From Isoetes taiwanensis (Eukaryota > Streptophyta > Lycopodiopsida > Isoetales > Isoetaceae), in NCBI GenBank assembly GCA_021234155.1, contig JAJEKV010000010.1, positions 4,564,871-4,628,870 on the forward strand: a DNA stretch of 64,000 nt. The letters are read 5' to 3'. Below, in pieces: positions 37,601 to 46,710 of this stretch. How positions within the stretch are numbered: position 1 is the first letter of the stretch; each line of letters opens with the position of its first letter. The notes under the pieces are model-generated. The model ran no database searches. It had not been told where the DNA came from and worked only from the letters and a program-made list of their open reading frames with translations. The translations under genes were made by a program, and so were the position numbers.

Positions 37601-38759
37601 GGTTCCACGGACACCTCGGGCCGTTGATGGGCCATTACGCGACCGATGCTAGTATCTGACCGAGGATCCATTTCATGTGCCATCATGTGCCGATGCTAGT
37701 GTCCTGACCCTTGCATATTTGCATGTTCACACCGTGCACATGCATCGAGGTATATGAGGGGATGGATACACGGCCCTGCACGCACAAGACCAAGCTTTGA
37801 ATTTACATTATTATAGGGGTAGAGGAGATGCATTAATCGAGGGTCGCATTGCATTTGGAGGTCGCTAAACAGTTCTTCTGTGGGGTTATGCATGTCCCAG
37901 CTATTGGACTTGTGTCTGCAGCTAGGGTGGGGGCTGCGCGTCCTGATCGACCTCGACACCTTCTAATTCGCTTTCGGGATGTGTTGAGTCGTAAGTGTTC
38001 TTCAGCACGGAAATCATTTGAGGGGCACTACTTTTTCATTACAGGAAGATCTTTCTCCCATACAGCTATGCAATCGCCGGAATGAGTTGTGCAAGGTTAG
38101 GGAAGCCCGTCAACACAAGAAATGGGCGGTATACCGAGGAGGAGCAGCAATTATCCTAGACCATTGGCCGTCTAATCCGTGGACATGCTATGTCTAGGGT
38201 CTCTCAGCAGTACCATATCATCAAAACAAATAGCTTTTTTGTTACAGGGCTTTGTCTCCATGTTGTGCTTTGTTTAGGCTTATGCCTTTTTGTCCATAAC
38301 CCGATAGGGTTCTCGTGGACGATAAAAACTTATCTTTATCTTTATCTTTATCTTTATCTTATCTGAAAGTCTGTAACATAGTCCCACCAAATCCATGGTT
38401 TTTTAAGGTCAGTGGCAACTTTAAAAACATAGAGCTGCCTCAAATTTTCAGTGACCACATCCTTTCCATCATAGCCTTGGGTAAAATCCTGCTCAGGATC
38501 TGGTGCACAATATCTTCCATGGTTTATGCATTGTGATTGGCAGTGTTTGCTTAAGATGAATGCTTGTGGGCAGTACCATGTAATATAATGTGGAGTAAAT
38601 AATGTATAACCGCCTCGCTCGAGAATTTGTGCAGCACCCTTGAAATTCTTCACAAAATTCACCTGGCTCTCACACTTGGCACCACATTCATCATTACTAT
38701 TTGTCCACAATTCGTATTCTACCCGTTCATCTGGATGTGGAAGAGACTCGCTCCATTGA
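34631..38759 (-). pseudogene. Vacuolar sorting receptor (VSR/BP80), N-terminally truncated and interrupted
   Basis: VSRs are type I membrane receptors that carry soluble cargo from Golgi/TGN to the vacuole. Visible minus-strand exons: 38759..~38357 ([49 protein letters not shown]), ~36780..36721 (PMKEKKY), 36631..36543 (CMGDPEADKENPVLKGEQDA), 36447..36378 ([19 protein letters not shown]), 36291..36208, 35936..35860, 35728..35647, 35380..35298, 35218..35152 and 35063..34952 (the Cys-rich/EGF region with NNGGCW and [10 protein letters not shown]), 34903..34794 (transmembrane helix, then YKYRIR) and 34723..34631 (SYMDSEIRAIMAQYMPLDSQ, the YMPL sorting tail, stop). The signal peptide and protease-associated domain are missing. 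A LINE splits one exon, and TAA at 36752-36754 replaces an expected Lys after KKYN. So it is a broken duplicate, though its 3' exons are well kept. Confidence 0.85.
36781..38356 (+). mobile_element. LINE-derived insertion in a VSR exon
   Basis: VSR coding sequence stops at about 36780 (PMKEK side) and resumes at about 38357 (VTDFQIR side). The insert ends in five tandem TATCTT units (38334-38360), like a LINE 3' tail, after TTCTCGTGGACGATAAAAAC. At 37930-38100 the plus strand reads RPDRPRHLLIRFRDVLSRK and then ARKSFEGHYFF, matching the C-terminal domain of L1-type ORF1 (Transposase_22). ORF2 is missing or represented only by a possible reversed endonuclease-like piece (PNRPDHIPVRFRL, minus, near 37,450-37,510). 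No clean target duplication; a few exon bases appear lost at the left edge. Confidence 0.65.
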
Positions 38760-39356
38760 CTTGGACTTGGATAAATCTGAGGACCATCCAAAGAATCTTG
38801 CCTTAATATTATCATAAGCTACAAGTAGTGTTTTGTATTTGCCTCAAATTTTGCCTCATATCTAACAGTGCTGAGAATATATGGATGCACAAATGACGTG
38901 ATCGCCTTGCTAACCTCCCCTTTCAGATAGGCTTCAGATGGAAGATGGGAAGGCCAGATACTAAATCCCAGAGCAGGCCTCTCCGGTTAGCCAGTTTCAA
39001 GAGTGGCTGCCCAACAACGAAAACGACCGAGAGTTTACAGTCAATAACGGGTTTGGAGCAGTCATAGGCATATTCCAAGCATATACTGGGATCTATCTAT
39101 ATATACAAGCCTGGGCAAAGCATCTCGGCCGTCAATTTCTTTCCCAGAACTTTCATTTTGAGCCGTTTAGTTGTTAGTTATTATTTTGACTTTTCGGCTA
39201 GGTCAATGCATACGAGAAACCGGTGTGAACGATTTTGTCTGGATTGCACGATCAAGCATGCAAGCAGCCAACCAAATGCAGTGGGAATTACACTAAATAG
39301 GGGGTCTAGAACACGTATCTTCAATTTGCCTTCAAATCTCCCTCCAAAAGATGTGA
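38760..39356. other. Gap between VSR pseudogene and Harbinger element
   Basis: The upstream VSR exons expected here (protease-associated domain, signal peptide) are not present. No other gene is recognised. Confidence 0.5.
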
Positions 39357-39796
39357 TCCAAGCTGTTTGAGGCGCCAGAATTCTTGCAGACCACAAAAAG
39401 TAGTTGTTTCTAGGCAGCCACCATTTAATCTTGCTAGGGCAGCCACCGCAATATGTCACGTCCACTTTGAAGGCAGAGTCACATGGATACTATTTGGAGC
39501 AGTGTTGGACGAGATCGTGGCAGCTGCTGCGCCCTCCAGCAGCAGCGTCTGCCGTTTTGGGGGTGGGCATACGCGGGTTGGGCTGTCGCGGTGGATTCCC
39601 AGCTGCCCACGTGGCTGTGCAGCCACGTTTCCTTCATTCACATGCAAGGACGACATTTTAACAGCGATTGGAGCAGAATCGAAAACCATCCATCAAATTA
39701 TCCCAGTTTTTACAGATTTTTTCTCACGATTCTTTCTCACGATTCTGATTTTCTTTCCTATCTCTTTTCTTCCATAAATTTTTCTTCTCTTCAACC

Positions 39797-40960
39797 ATGG
39801 ATTTGAATTCCGTTCCTGAAGATGTATATGAGGAGGCTGAAATAGAGATTGTTCCTTCCACTCAAATTTCTGTTGGTGATGATCAAGCTTCCGACGAGTG
39901 TGAAGACGAAGATGATTCTAGCCAACCCAATGCCAGCAGGAAGAGGGTTATATGGCCAAAAACTGCTATCGAAATGCTGGTTGAGCAGTATTCTGATATC
40001 AAAGTCAATAAGCTTCAAATGGGTAACTTCAGGAGCAAGGATTATGCTGCAATAGCTTTGCGGTTGAATGAGACCATTAACACCAGATACACTGGCAAGC
40101 AAGTGAAGAACAAGGTGGAATGTTTGGTGAAGAAATACAAAAAAGAGAAGGAAAAAGAATCCAGGACTGGCTCCACTCCAAGCGAGTGGGAATTCTTTGA
40201 GCAATTTGATGCTGTCCTTGGCGAATCGTCAAAGGTAGTTGGTCTACCGGGTGGATCAACGGAGACTGGATTCAGGAGTGGCACCAAGCGAAAAGCGGAC
40301 GATATGAATCCTAAGGTCGCAAAAGGTATTGCCAAAACCAAGAAATTTTCTCGTCCAGTTTCCATTGCTAATTCTCAGGCCCCAGTGCCTGAGTATGTCG
40401 TGGTACAACCACAAACATCCAAGTCGACCCCTGTTTATGTAGATGATTGCGAGGAGGATGATGATGAAGAAGCAGGCATTGAGGTAGACTCTCCTCCTGC
40501 GAAGGAACCTATCAGCAAGCCTCTTGGCAAGGAGCAGAAACGTAGTGCATCTAGTCTTCGTGGAAAGAAGACGAAGGCCAGGCGCCACGAAGAGGGCACC
40601 AAGGCAGCTGCCACCATCTTGGCTCAAGCGATGAAAGATGTCACTAATGTCCATAAGGAATTGAAGTTGATGGAACTTGCGCAGCGGTCAGAGGCTGAGG
40701 ACAGACGAGCAGAGGCACGTAGAGAATCTGAGGCTCGAAGGGAGGAAGCTATTAGATGAAGAGAATTGTTAGAACTTGAGGCATCCAAACGGAAGGAGGA
40801 ACTGCAGTTGCAACTATCGCAGTTAAAGATGCAGCTTCAAATTCAACTGCATGGTCGGGGCAGCAATTCTGGGATGGCAAGCAGTACCCCATCCTCCAAC
40901 ATGGACAATGCCTTCTTCAATGGTGGATCAAGCTCCTTGAGCGATTTATTTGATGTATAA
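39797..40960 (+). pseudogene. Harbinger ORF1: Myb/SANT-like (trihelix) DNA-binding protein, one nonsense codon
   Basis: The protein begins MDLNSVPEDVYEEAEIEIVP with an acidic N-terminus. Residues about 48-135 form a trihelix/SANT-like domain: RVIWPKTAIEMLVEQYSDI, GNFRSKDYAAIALRLNE, GKQVKNKVECLVKKYKKEKE. Then follows a Lys-rich and acidic linker and a coiled-coil C-terminus rich in Glu and Arg. In Harbinger transposition the Myb-like partner is known to bind the ends and bring in the nuclease. A single in-frame TGA (40757-40759) interrupts the coiled coil, and the same frame continues to a natural end, SLSDLFDV, at 40960. Otherwise intact, so the loss is recent; a 320-residue product could still be made. 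Confidence 0.85.
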
Positions 40961-41414
40961 GTTCTGCTCTAAGATTAAGTTGTCATGTGTGAATTGTAGT
41001 TTGTTCTATGTAGTAGAAGTTATGGAATCAATATGAAATTTTCTATGGTTTTTCAATATATGTATTTAACTTAATTCACACATGCAATCTAAGAGTTCTC
41101 TACAAAAGAACGAGACTTGCACCAACTATTATGAATTCAAAAAAGCACACATGGTTCAACTAAATTTAATAAGAACATACAAGTATGAAATCTATGAATT
41201 ATGAAACTAGACTTGCACTATTATAACACATGCAATCTAAACAATATAAAACTAGACTTGCACTATTATGAATTATAAATCTAAGAAGTATGAAACTAGA
41301 ATTAGACATGCAATCTAAGAATTATAAATTCAATACGAACATGGTTCACATAAATTCAATACTAACATGATTCACATAAATTCAATACGACATGGTTCAC
41401 ATAAATTCACAAGT
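40961..41414. other. Harbinger inter-ORF spacer with short repeats
   Basis: AT-rich 3' regions of the two converging ORFs. Contains three tandem copies of CATGGTTCACATAAATTCA (41340-41411) and several ACTAGACTTGCACTATTATG words. Confidence 0.6.
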
Positions 41415-42212
41415 TTAAATCAGATTCTGAGCTTGCATATGATTGAAAACAGTGTCCCTAAGCAGTTTTCCCTCTCTTCTTCGCACCGTATCTCCTTGAT
41501 TAAGTGGTAACCCTCCATACAAAACCACACGTGTATCAAAGTATTCATCCTCATTTTCAATTTGTAGCATGTTGTGAAGAACACAACAAGCAATAACTAC
41601 CTTAGGGGCATGAGGCATTTTGATTGGCATGTTGCATAAGATGTTCCAGCGACCCTTCAGTAGAGCAAAGCAATTCTCTATCACTACCCTAGCTTGCGAC
41701 AAGTGTTTGGAGAATCGAATAGCATCTGCAGGATCACCAAGTCTTTTCTTTTTGATCACCATCATATACTCTGATGCAGGATATCCAGAATCTGCAATTA
41801 AATAGGGTTGCACTCTTCTATCATCCAACACTCTGGAAGGTCCGCGTAAAATATGCCTTCTTGACAACTTGGCAAATAACGGGGATTTATAAAAATGATT
41901 TGTGTCATGTGCACCACCGGGAGCATCACAGCAGACGTCCCAAAATATCAGTGAAGGATCACAGACAGCTTGCAGCACAATGGAGAAAAAATGGTGTCTA
42001 CTATAATAGTCTGCTGGTCCCCATTTCCTTATTGGTGCTTTTTTGAAGGGAATGTGAGTGCCATCAATTGCACCAGCAATCTGTGGCACACCTGATATGG
42101 ATTCAAAATCATTTATAATGTTCTGTAGTCTATTTCCAGATGGAGCCCTAATGAAATCATGCCTAAGTTTCTCTGCTAGTATATTGACAACAATTTTGGT
42201 ATACTTATGCAC
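41415..42212 (-). pseudogene. Harbinger DDE nuclease (DDE_Tnp_4), catalytic C-terminal part
   Basis: The 265-residue ORF has all three catalytic landmarks: D in GAIDGTHIPFKKAP, D in YLIADSGYPASEYM and E in ARVVIENCFALLKGRWNIL, plus the C-terminal VVIACCVLHNMLQIENEDE. It is cut at its N-terminus by the LTR element: the CTTGC target duplication lies at 42217-42221 and the protein resumes at 46406 with YGMGAS leading into TVHKYTKIVV. The catalytic core shows no frameshift, so it was interrupted recently. The gene as a whole is broken. Confidence 0.9.
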
Positions 42213-42216
42213 TGTA

Positions 42217-42221
42217 CTTGC
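42217..42221. repeat. Target-site duplication CTTGC (left)
   Basis: Matches CTTGC at 46401-46405 after the 3' LTR. Confidence 0.9.
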
Positions 42222-42402
42222 TGTTGGAATATGACAAAAGATGACTGGTAGTCTTCTAGCCGTTAACAGTAGATGAGATTCTGTTGCAGCATTTACTATT
42301 TGTTCCTAACTTCAAGGAACTCTTTTATATGTATTCCTATTGATAATAAAAAGGCACGGTTGCTTCTTTGAAACTGGCGCTTCCAATTCTCGTTTTCTAA
42401 TA
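42222..42402 (+). repeat. 5' LTR (181 bp)
   Basis: TGTTGGAATATGACAAAAGA to CGTTTTCTAATA, identical to the 3' LTR. An AATAAAAAGG polyadenylation-like word lies near 42344-42353. Confidence 0.92.
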
Positions 42403-42414
42403 TGGTATCAGAGC
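42403..42414 (+). other. Primer binding site, tRNA-iMet
   Basis: TGGTATCAGAGC directly follows the 5' LTR with no spacer. Confidence 0.88.
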
Positions 42415-42499
42415 GGGTGGCTCTTGAGATTAAGAGCTTTAGGAAGTGAAGAAAAGGGTGACAGTCTCCCAGTGAGGTTTTGCCTATGGCCTTGGACGG

Positions 42500-42982
42500 A
42501 TGTTCGTGAAGGACCATGGAAAACCGTTGGAGCTATCTGAGATATGTCATTATTTGGTGTGTCTTATGGGAAGGGGCCACCGTGGATATGGCATGGAGAA
42601 TCCGGATGCAAGTAGCAGCAAGGCAGGCTATAGGAATCCAAGAAGATCCCATGAAGAAGCCGATGGCAAAGCACGAAAGCTAGAGACACTGTGGATGGAT
42701 TTTCTCAGTGGAAGGCAAGTCTGCAAGCGGTCGCCTGAGACTATAGGCAAAGATGAAATCAGCTTAAGGGGAAAAGTGAATACCGAGAGATGGAAAAATG
42801 TCATGGCATCTAAAATGATTGTGGTCATACGTAAGGGATGGTCATACTATATAAGACTGCCTAAAAGTATAAGCACTGAGAAAGTAGAACGGGGTGCACC
42901 AAGCAGGAAGAAGATGAGTTTACAGATGATTTTGATAATCATAAAATGGGGTGCACCAAGCAAAGAAGAAGAAGGGTTCTGA
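42500..42982 (+). CDS. LTR-element cargo ORF A (unknown)
   Basis: A 160-residue ORF starting MFVKDHGKPLELSEICHY, rich in Lys and Arg. Its end contains two copies of a GGGGTGCACCAAGCA block (42893 and 42949). No family recognised. It overlaps the start of ORF B in another frame, so A and B may be one decayed reading frame. Confidence 0.35.
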   Translation: MFVKDHGKPLELSEICHYLVCLMGRGHRGYGMENPDASSSKAGYRNPRRSHEEADGKARKLETLWMDFLSGRQVCKRSPETIGKDEISLRGKVNTERWKNVMASKMIVVIRKGWSYYIRLPKSISTEKVERGAPSRKKMSLQMILIIIKWGAPSKEEEGF

Positions 42983-43316
42983 GATGATTTTGATGATCAA
43001 AAGGACTCCTTCCTTTCCTGGAAATGGAAGGAGAGTTGAAGCAGTTAATGTGATTGCAGGATATATTCACCATAGATATGCTGGGGGAAGTGACATGAAC
43101 ATAATTCTTGAATGGCTTGAGAGAATTCTGAAAGAAAGGGCAGTTTCATGTGGTGCTACTCTGGTGCTTTGCTCCGGCAAGCCTTTCTACACTTCCAAAT
43201 ATGTTGCGCAAACTAAGTCTTGTGTATTATGCTGCAATGGCAAAAGCAGTTCTTGCATTGAAGTGGAAGCCAACTTTAAACAAGTAGCAGGGAAACAGAG
43301 GGACTTTCCTAGTTAA
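42951..43316 (+). CDS. LTR-element cargo ORF B (unknown)
   Basis: 121 residues, including VNVIAGYIHHRYAGGSDMNI and ILEWLERILKERAV, then a Cys-rich stretch CVLCCNGKSSSC. No family recognised. The stop lies just before ORF C begins at 43322. Confidence 0.35.
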   Translation: MHQAKKKKGSEMILMIKRTPSFPGNGRRVEAVNVIAGYIHHRYAGGSDMNIILEWLERILKERAVSCGATLVLCSGKPFYTSKYVAQTKSCVLCCNGKSSSCIEVEANFKQVAGKQRDFPS

Positions 43317-43321
43317 TCTGC

Positions 43322-43663
43322 TTGCAGAATCTTTTCGGATTGGATCTTGTAGAGGTGAGTAAACATGCTAATACTCAGCCTCCGCACCGTGAACAAAGTG
43401 CATGCATTTCAACGCCTGAAAGGCAAATGGAATCCACATGCCTCATCCCTAAGGAGGATATTAGATCACGTGCATTGACTCCTAAGGACGAGAAAGAAGT
43501 ATTAGTTCCTGAAGATGTTCAGTATAAAGTTAGTGGCATTGAGGCATATATTGTTAAGGATGATGTAAAAGTACTAGTTGTGGAGAATGATCAAAATACA
43601 TCTACAGGTTTAGAGGATGGCCAAGGTCAGGTTCCCGCCCTTTATTCCAATAGCAACTCGTAG
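43322..43663 (+). CDS. LTR-element cargo ORF C (unknown)
   Basis: 113 residues, acidic and Val-rich (EVLVPEDVQYKVSGIEAYIV, DDVKVLVVENDQN). No domain recognised. It overlaps ORF D by 47 nt in a different frame. Confidence 0.35.
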   Translation: MQNLFGLDLVEVSKHANTQPPHREQSACISTPERQMESTCLIPKEDIRSRALTPKDEKEVLVPEDVQYKVSGIEAYIVKDDVKVLVVENDQNTSTGLEDGQGQVPALYSNSNS

Positions 43664-43991
43664 ATGCAAAAGGTATTTTATTGTTCTTGCATTTCGTGGT
43701 TGCTTGTTGGTTCCTGTTGTGTTAATGACTGTGTATGAGGGGAGTGCAAAAGAACTTTGGGCAAGAAATGATGTAACTAGCCGCGTAGTTGCAATCCAAA
43801 TAGCCTGGTATGATGCACAGTTGAAAGATAGATTTCTACACATATCCATTTCTCAGAAGTGGAGGATGCAAGGAGTTGCTTGGGGGGATCAAACCGAGGT
43901 TGCTAATTCAATGATTGAACAGCTACAGAATAGGTGCTATTTGTATGCCCAAGAGATGAGACGACAGCCCAAATTTGGTAATGAAATCTGA
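43617..43991 (+). CDS. LTR-element cargo ORF D (unknown, one hydrophobic segment)
   Basis: 124 residues with a hydrophobic stretch near residues 20-42 (YFIVLAFRGCLLVPVVLMTV) and a polar tail containing WGDQTEVANSMIEQLQNRCY. Family not recognised. Overlaps ORF E by 17 nt. Confidence 0.35.
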   Translation: MAKVRFPPFIPIATRRCKRYFIVLAFRGCLLVPVVLMTVYEGSAKELWARNDVTSRVVAIQIAWYDAQLKDRFLHISISQKWRMQGVAWGDQTEVANSMIEQLQNRCYLYAQEMRRQPKFGNEI

Positions 43992-44739
43992 GGATGTTTA
44001 TTCTAAGTATAGGATTGAAAATGTAGCAGGCAGGTTATCAAACAGAGAAGACAGCAATGCAAATATCTCTAACAATCAAGCTCATGTGTTAAGCTACAAC
44101 ACTTCCATTTTTCTTAATTCACGTGTCTCTGAGCTAGAAGAAACAAGGAAAACCAAACTTGTGTACGAAGATTCACAAGATGCGAGAATATACTATTGGA
44201 CGGATTGGGCTGAGAGTTTTCTTTTTGTATGTTCAAATCCAACAGCCAAGCTAGAGCAGGACTTTATGAAAAATCATTTTGTTGAACATTCCATTCAAGA
44301 CTTGGAAGCTCCTGCTGAAGCTTCTCAATGTGATGTTGAAGGAAAGAGTAAGAGATCTATTAGTTGGTTTTTTGGAAGCAGTATCATACTTATGGCATTG
44401 TTGCGTCTTGTTGCATTGTTGTTGCATGGAAATGGAAAGCGTAGCCAACCAAGAAAAGCAAAGGAAAAGGAAGCAAATGTGGAACTGATCATAATCCATA
44501 CAAACGGTTCACCTTATGGCAGTTTTACAGCTCTTGAACGTGTAGTGGAGAATAAGGGAGATTGCAAGGTACAGGTGTATCGGCGCCAATTGTTTTGGCA
44601 GGAGAAGAAGGTGCATGGGCTTGGGATTGGATGCTTCATATGGAGCCAGGTGCCGGTTGACTGCTTCATGCAGAGCCAGGTGCTAATTGGTTGTTTCATG
44701 TGGAAGGTGCTGATTGGGTGCTTCATGGGGAGCCGATGA
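43975..44739 (+). CDS. LTR-element cargo ORF E (unknown, possible membrane protein)
   Basis: The longest cargo ORF, 254 residues. It has a polar N-terminal part, an acidic middle, a likely transmembrane helix near residues 130-153 (WFFGSSIILMALLRLVALLL) followed by a basic stretch (GKRSQPRKAKEKE), and a C-terminal repeat of IGCF(M/I)W-type units (44629-44736). No homology recognised. It carries no retroviral motif. Confidence 0.4.
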   Translation: MVMKSEDVYSKYRIENVAGRLSNREDSNANISNNQAHVLSYNTSIFLNSRVSELEETRKTKLVYEDSQDARIYYWTDWAESFLFVCSNPTAKLEQDFMKNHFVEHSIQDLEAPAEASQCDVEGKSKRSISWFFGSSIILMALLRLVALLLHGNGKRSQPRKAKEKEANVELIIIHTNGSPYGSFTALERVVENKGDCKVQVYRRQLFWQEKKVHGLGIGCFIWSQVPVDCFMQSQVLIGCFMWKVLIGCFMGSR

Positions 44740-44834
44740 TGCTCGGTTGCCTACGGTTCATGATGAGATGAGAAAGCGCAGGTGGTGCAAGAAATACAAG
44801 TAGATTTGAAGCGGGTAATGATCCCACAAGTGCA

Positions 44835-45500
44835 ATGGGATATTTGGCAAAGCTGGCCAAGGTGAAGGTATACTTTGGAAAAGATGGCAGTTTGTGGCAT
44901 GAGAAGAAAGCGCATGGCCTTAGAATTATCGAGCAGGGGTTATGCACAAGGCCTATGTCAAACGGCAAACAAAAAGTTGTGTCTCTGGATAATGAGTTTT
45001 TGGGGAGAATTGGGTTGAGTTTGAAAAGCAATAAATCGTTAACCCAAGCTCTAAATTTCAAGATGCAGGGGGAGAGTATTGGATTTTGGTTCAAAGATTG
45101 GATCTTAACAAAGCTTTTGCATCATGAAATAGAATATATGAACCTGATGCATATGCTCAGAATTCAGCCAGGTTATGGTGCTGCAGGGGCATATAGAGCA
45201 ATGAAGAGATACGCTGCTAGTGGTTATAGTCTTTGCAAAGGAATTCAGCCGGCTATGGTCTTTGCGGGGGCATATAGAGCAATGAAGGGATATCTTGCCG
45301 GTGGTTATGGTGCTGCAGGGGCATATAGAGCAATGAAGGGATATGTTGCCAGTGGTTATGGTCTTTGCGGGGCATATAGAGCGATGAATGATGGAGCTGC
45401 CAACGATTATGATGAAAATGCAAGTGGACTTGGAGCAGGCAGCTATGGAGCAACATCAAAAGCCGGAAGTGTTGCGAGGGGGCATATAGGCGATGAGTGA
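44835..45500 (+). CDS. LTR-element cargo ORF F (GAYRAMKGY repeat protein)
   Basis: 221 residues. The first half is Lys- and Leu-rich. From about residue 112 there are four repeats of the pattern GAYRAMK followed by GY (45173-45390), then SGLGAGSYGATSKAGS. The low-complexity Gly/Tyr/Ala tail resembles tails of RNA-binding proteins, but no RRM is present. Overlaps ORF G by 8 nt. Confidence 0.4.
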   Translation: MGYLAKLAKVKVYFGKDGSLWHEKKAHGLRIIEQGLCTRPMSNGKQKVVSLDNEFLGRIGLSLKSNKSLTQALNFKMQGESIGFWFKDWILTKLLHHEIEYMNLMHMLRIQPGYGAAGAYRAMKRYAASGYSLCKGIQPAMVFAGAYRAMKGYLAGGYGAAGAYRAMKGYVASGYGLCGAYRAMNDGAANDYDENASGLGAGSYGATSKAGSVARGHIGDE

Positions 45501-45879
45501 GGGAGCTGCCCGCCAGATTATGGTGAAGACGCATAAAAGGTATGGAGTAGCACCATATGGATATATAAGTAGGTATAGTGGTGCTCATAGTGGTGTGTAT
45601 GGAAGTGGACTTGGAGCAGGCAACTACGGAGCAACATCAAAAGCCAGGAATGCTTGGAGTGCTAACCGTAGTGCAAGTGTGTACCCAAGCGGTGGTGGTG
45701 CCAGTAACTATGGTGCAGCAGTGTGGGGATTAGGTGCAACAACTAGGCAGAATACTGCGAGTACATCAGAGTATAGTAGCTATACCGATGGGCAGACTGG
45801 TGGCAGCTATGCGTCTAATCGAAGGGATAATGCTACTAGGGGAGAGACTGGTATGAAGCATCAAGTGGGCCTGCTATGA
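45493..45879 (+). CDS. LTR-element cargo ORF G (Gly/Tyr/Ser-rich)
   Basis: 128 residues: YGVAPYGYISRYSGAHSG, SGLGAGNYGATSKA, SEYSSYTDGQTGGSY. It repeats the SGLGAGxYGATSKA motif found at the end of ORF F, so F and G probably derive from one repetitive protein now shifted in frame. Prion-like or RNA-binding tail composition is inferred only. Confidence 0.4.
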   Translation: MSEGAARQIMVKTHKRYGVAPYGYISRYSGAHSGVYGSGLGAGNYGATSKARNAWSANRSASVYPSGGGASNYGAAVWGLGATTRQNTASTSEYSSYTDGQTGGSYASNRRDNATRGETGMKHQVGLL

Positions 45880-46210
45880 AAAGTACAAGATACCCGATAA
45901 CACTTGGAGGTCTCGAATGTTTCAAGAATTATAAAGGTAATGTTGCTGCTAGAGCTAGACCTGGAAAAACTCCATCTGGAGGTAGCTATGTTGCTAGTGG
46001 TGGATCTGCTGGTTTGGAGAAGGAGAAATGGAGTTGGTTTTGAATTGGCTGAGGGGGAGTGCTTCATAAATTTGGAATGGGCAGGCACAGGAGTCATTTT
46101 TTTTTGAATTGGCTAAGCGGAGTGCATCATAAAGTCTTTCCCAAACATTCGTGTTGGCAGATGTAGTAAGTTTTTTTTGTGTTTCAGTTTCTTGTAGTAG
46201 TCATCTTCTT

Positions 46211-46219
46211 GAGGGGGAG
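46211..46219 (+). other. Polypurine tract
   Basis: GAGGGGGAG immediately before the 3' LTR. A similar TGAGGGGGAGTGCTTCATAA occurs near 46046. Confidence 0.85.
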
Positions 46220-46400
46220 TGTTGGAATATGACAAAAGATGACTGGTAGTCTTCTAGCCGTTAACAGTAGATGAGATTCTGTTGCAGCATTTACTATTTG
46301 TTCCTAACTTCAAGGAACTCTTTTATATGTATTCCTATTGATAATAAAAAGGCACGGTTGCTTCTTTGAAACTGGCGCTTCCAATTCTCGTTTTCTAATA
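46220..46400 (+). repeat. 3' LTR (181 bp)
   Basis: Same sequence as 42222-42402; followed by the CTTGC duplication at 46401-46405. Confidence 0.92.
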
Positions 46401-46405
46401 CTTGC

Positions 46406-46488
46406 TCCCATCCCATACATTTCTGCGCAAATGAAACCCTTCTCGTTATGGGCCAATGCGCTCAAACTATCTCCACCCGATTCGGGTT
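46406..46488 (-). pseudogene. Harbinger nuclease internal fragment
   Basis: The minus strand reads SGGDSLSALAHNEKGFICAE and then MYGMGAS, leading across the LTR element into TVHKYTKIVV. This corresponds to the helix-turn-helix part before the DDE core. On its other side the gene is cut at about 46488 by the palindrome-bounded segment. Confidence 0.75.
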
Positions 46489-46498
46489 AGAATTCTTA

Positions 46499-46572
46499 AA
46501 AAGTTGGAAACCCTTCCGAATTTCCAACAAACCCGGAAGGGTTTCCAAATTTGAAGCCCGGAAGGGTTTCCG
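46499..46572. repeat. Left palindromic array (GGAAACCCTTCC family)
   Basis: One forward and two inverted copies of the 12-mer in 74 bp, separated by AATTTCC- and AAACCCGG-type spacers. Confidence 0.8.
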
Positions 46573-46710
46573 CTAGCATTTTTTTTTTCTTGGGTGGAGT
46601 GACGTCCGTCACTCATAGATTTGGGCGTTTAATGCATGCGGCCCAATTTGGGGAACTGTTTCCCCTGTTTCTGAAGAAATCTTCTCAATCCGGCACCGCC
46701 CATCTGCAGC

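Larger units (their letters stand above)
42222..46400 (+). mobile_element. Young cargo-carrying LTR retrotransposon without gag/pol (LARD-like)
   Basis: Identical 181-bp LTRs (no difference found by eye), 5-bp duplication CTTGC, iMet primer site (42403-42414) and polypurine tract GAGGGGGAG (46211-46219) show a complete and very recent insertion of 4,179 bp. The interior has no gag, protease, RT, RNase H or integrase motif. It holds a series of plus-strand ORFs including a possible membrane segment and a Gly/Tyr-rich repeat protein. Such elements are mobilised in trans; the cargo may come from host transcripts. It sits inside the Harbinger nuclease gene. Confidence 0.9.
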
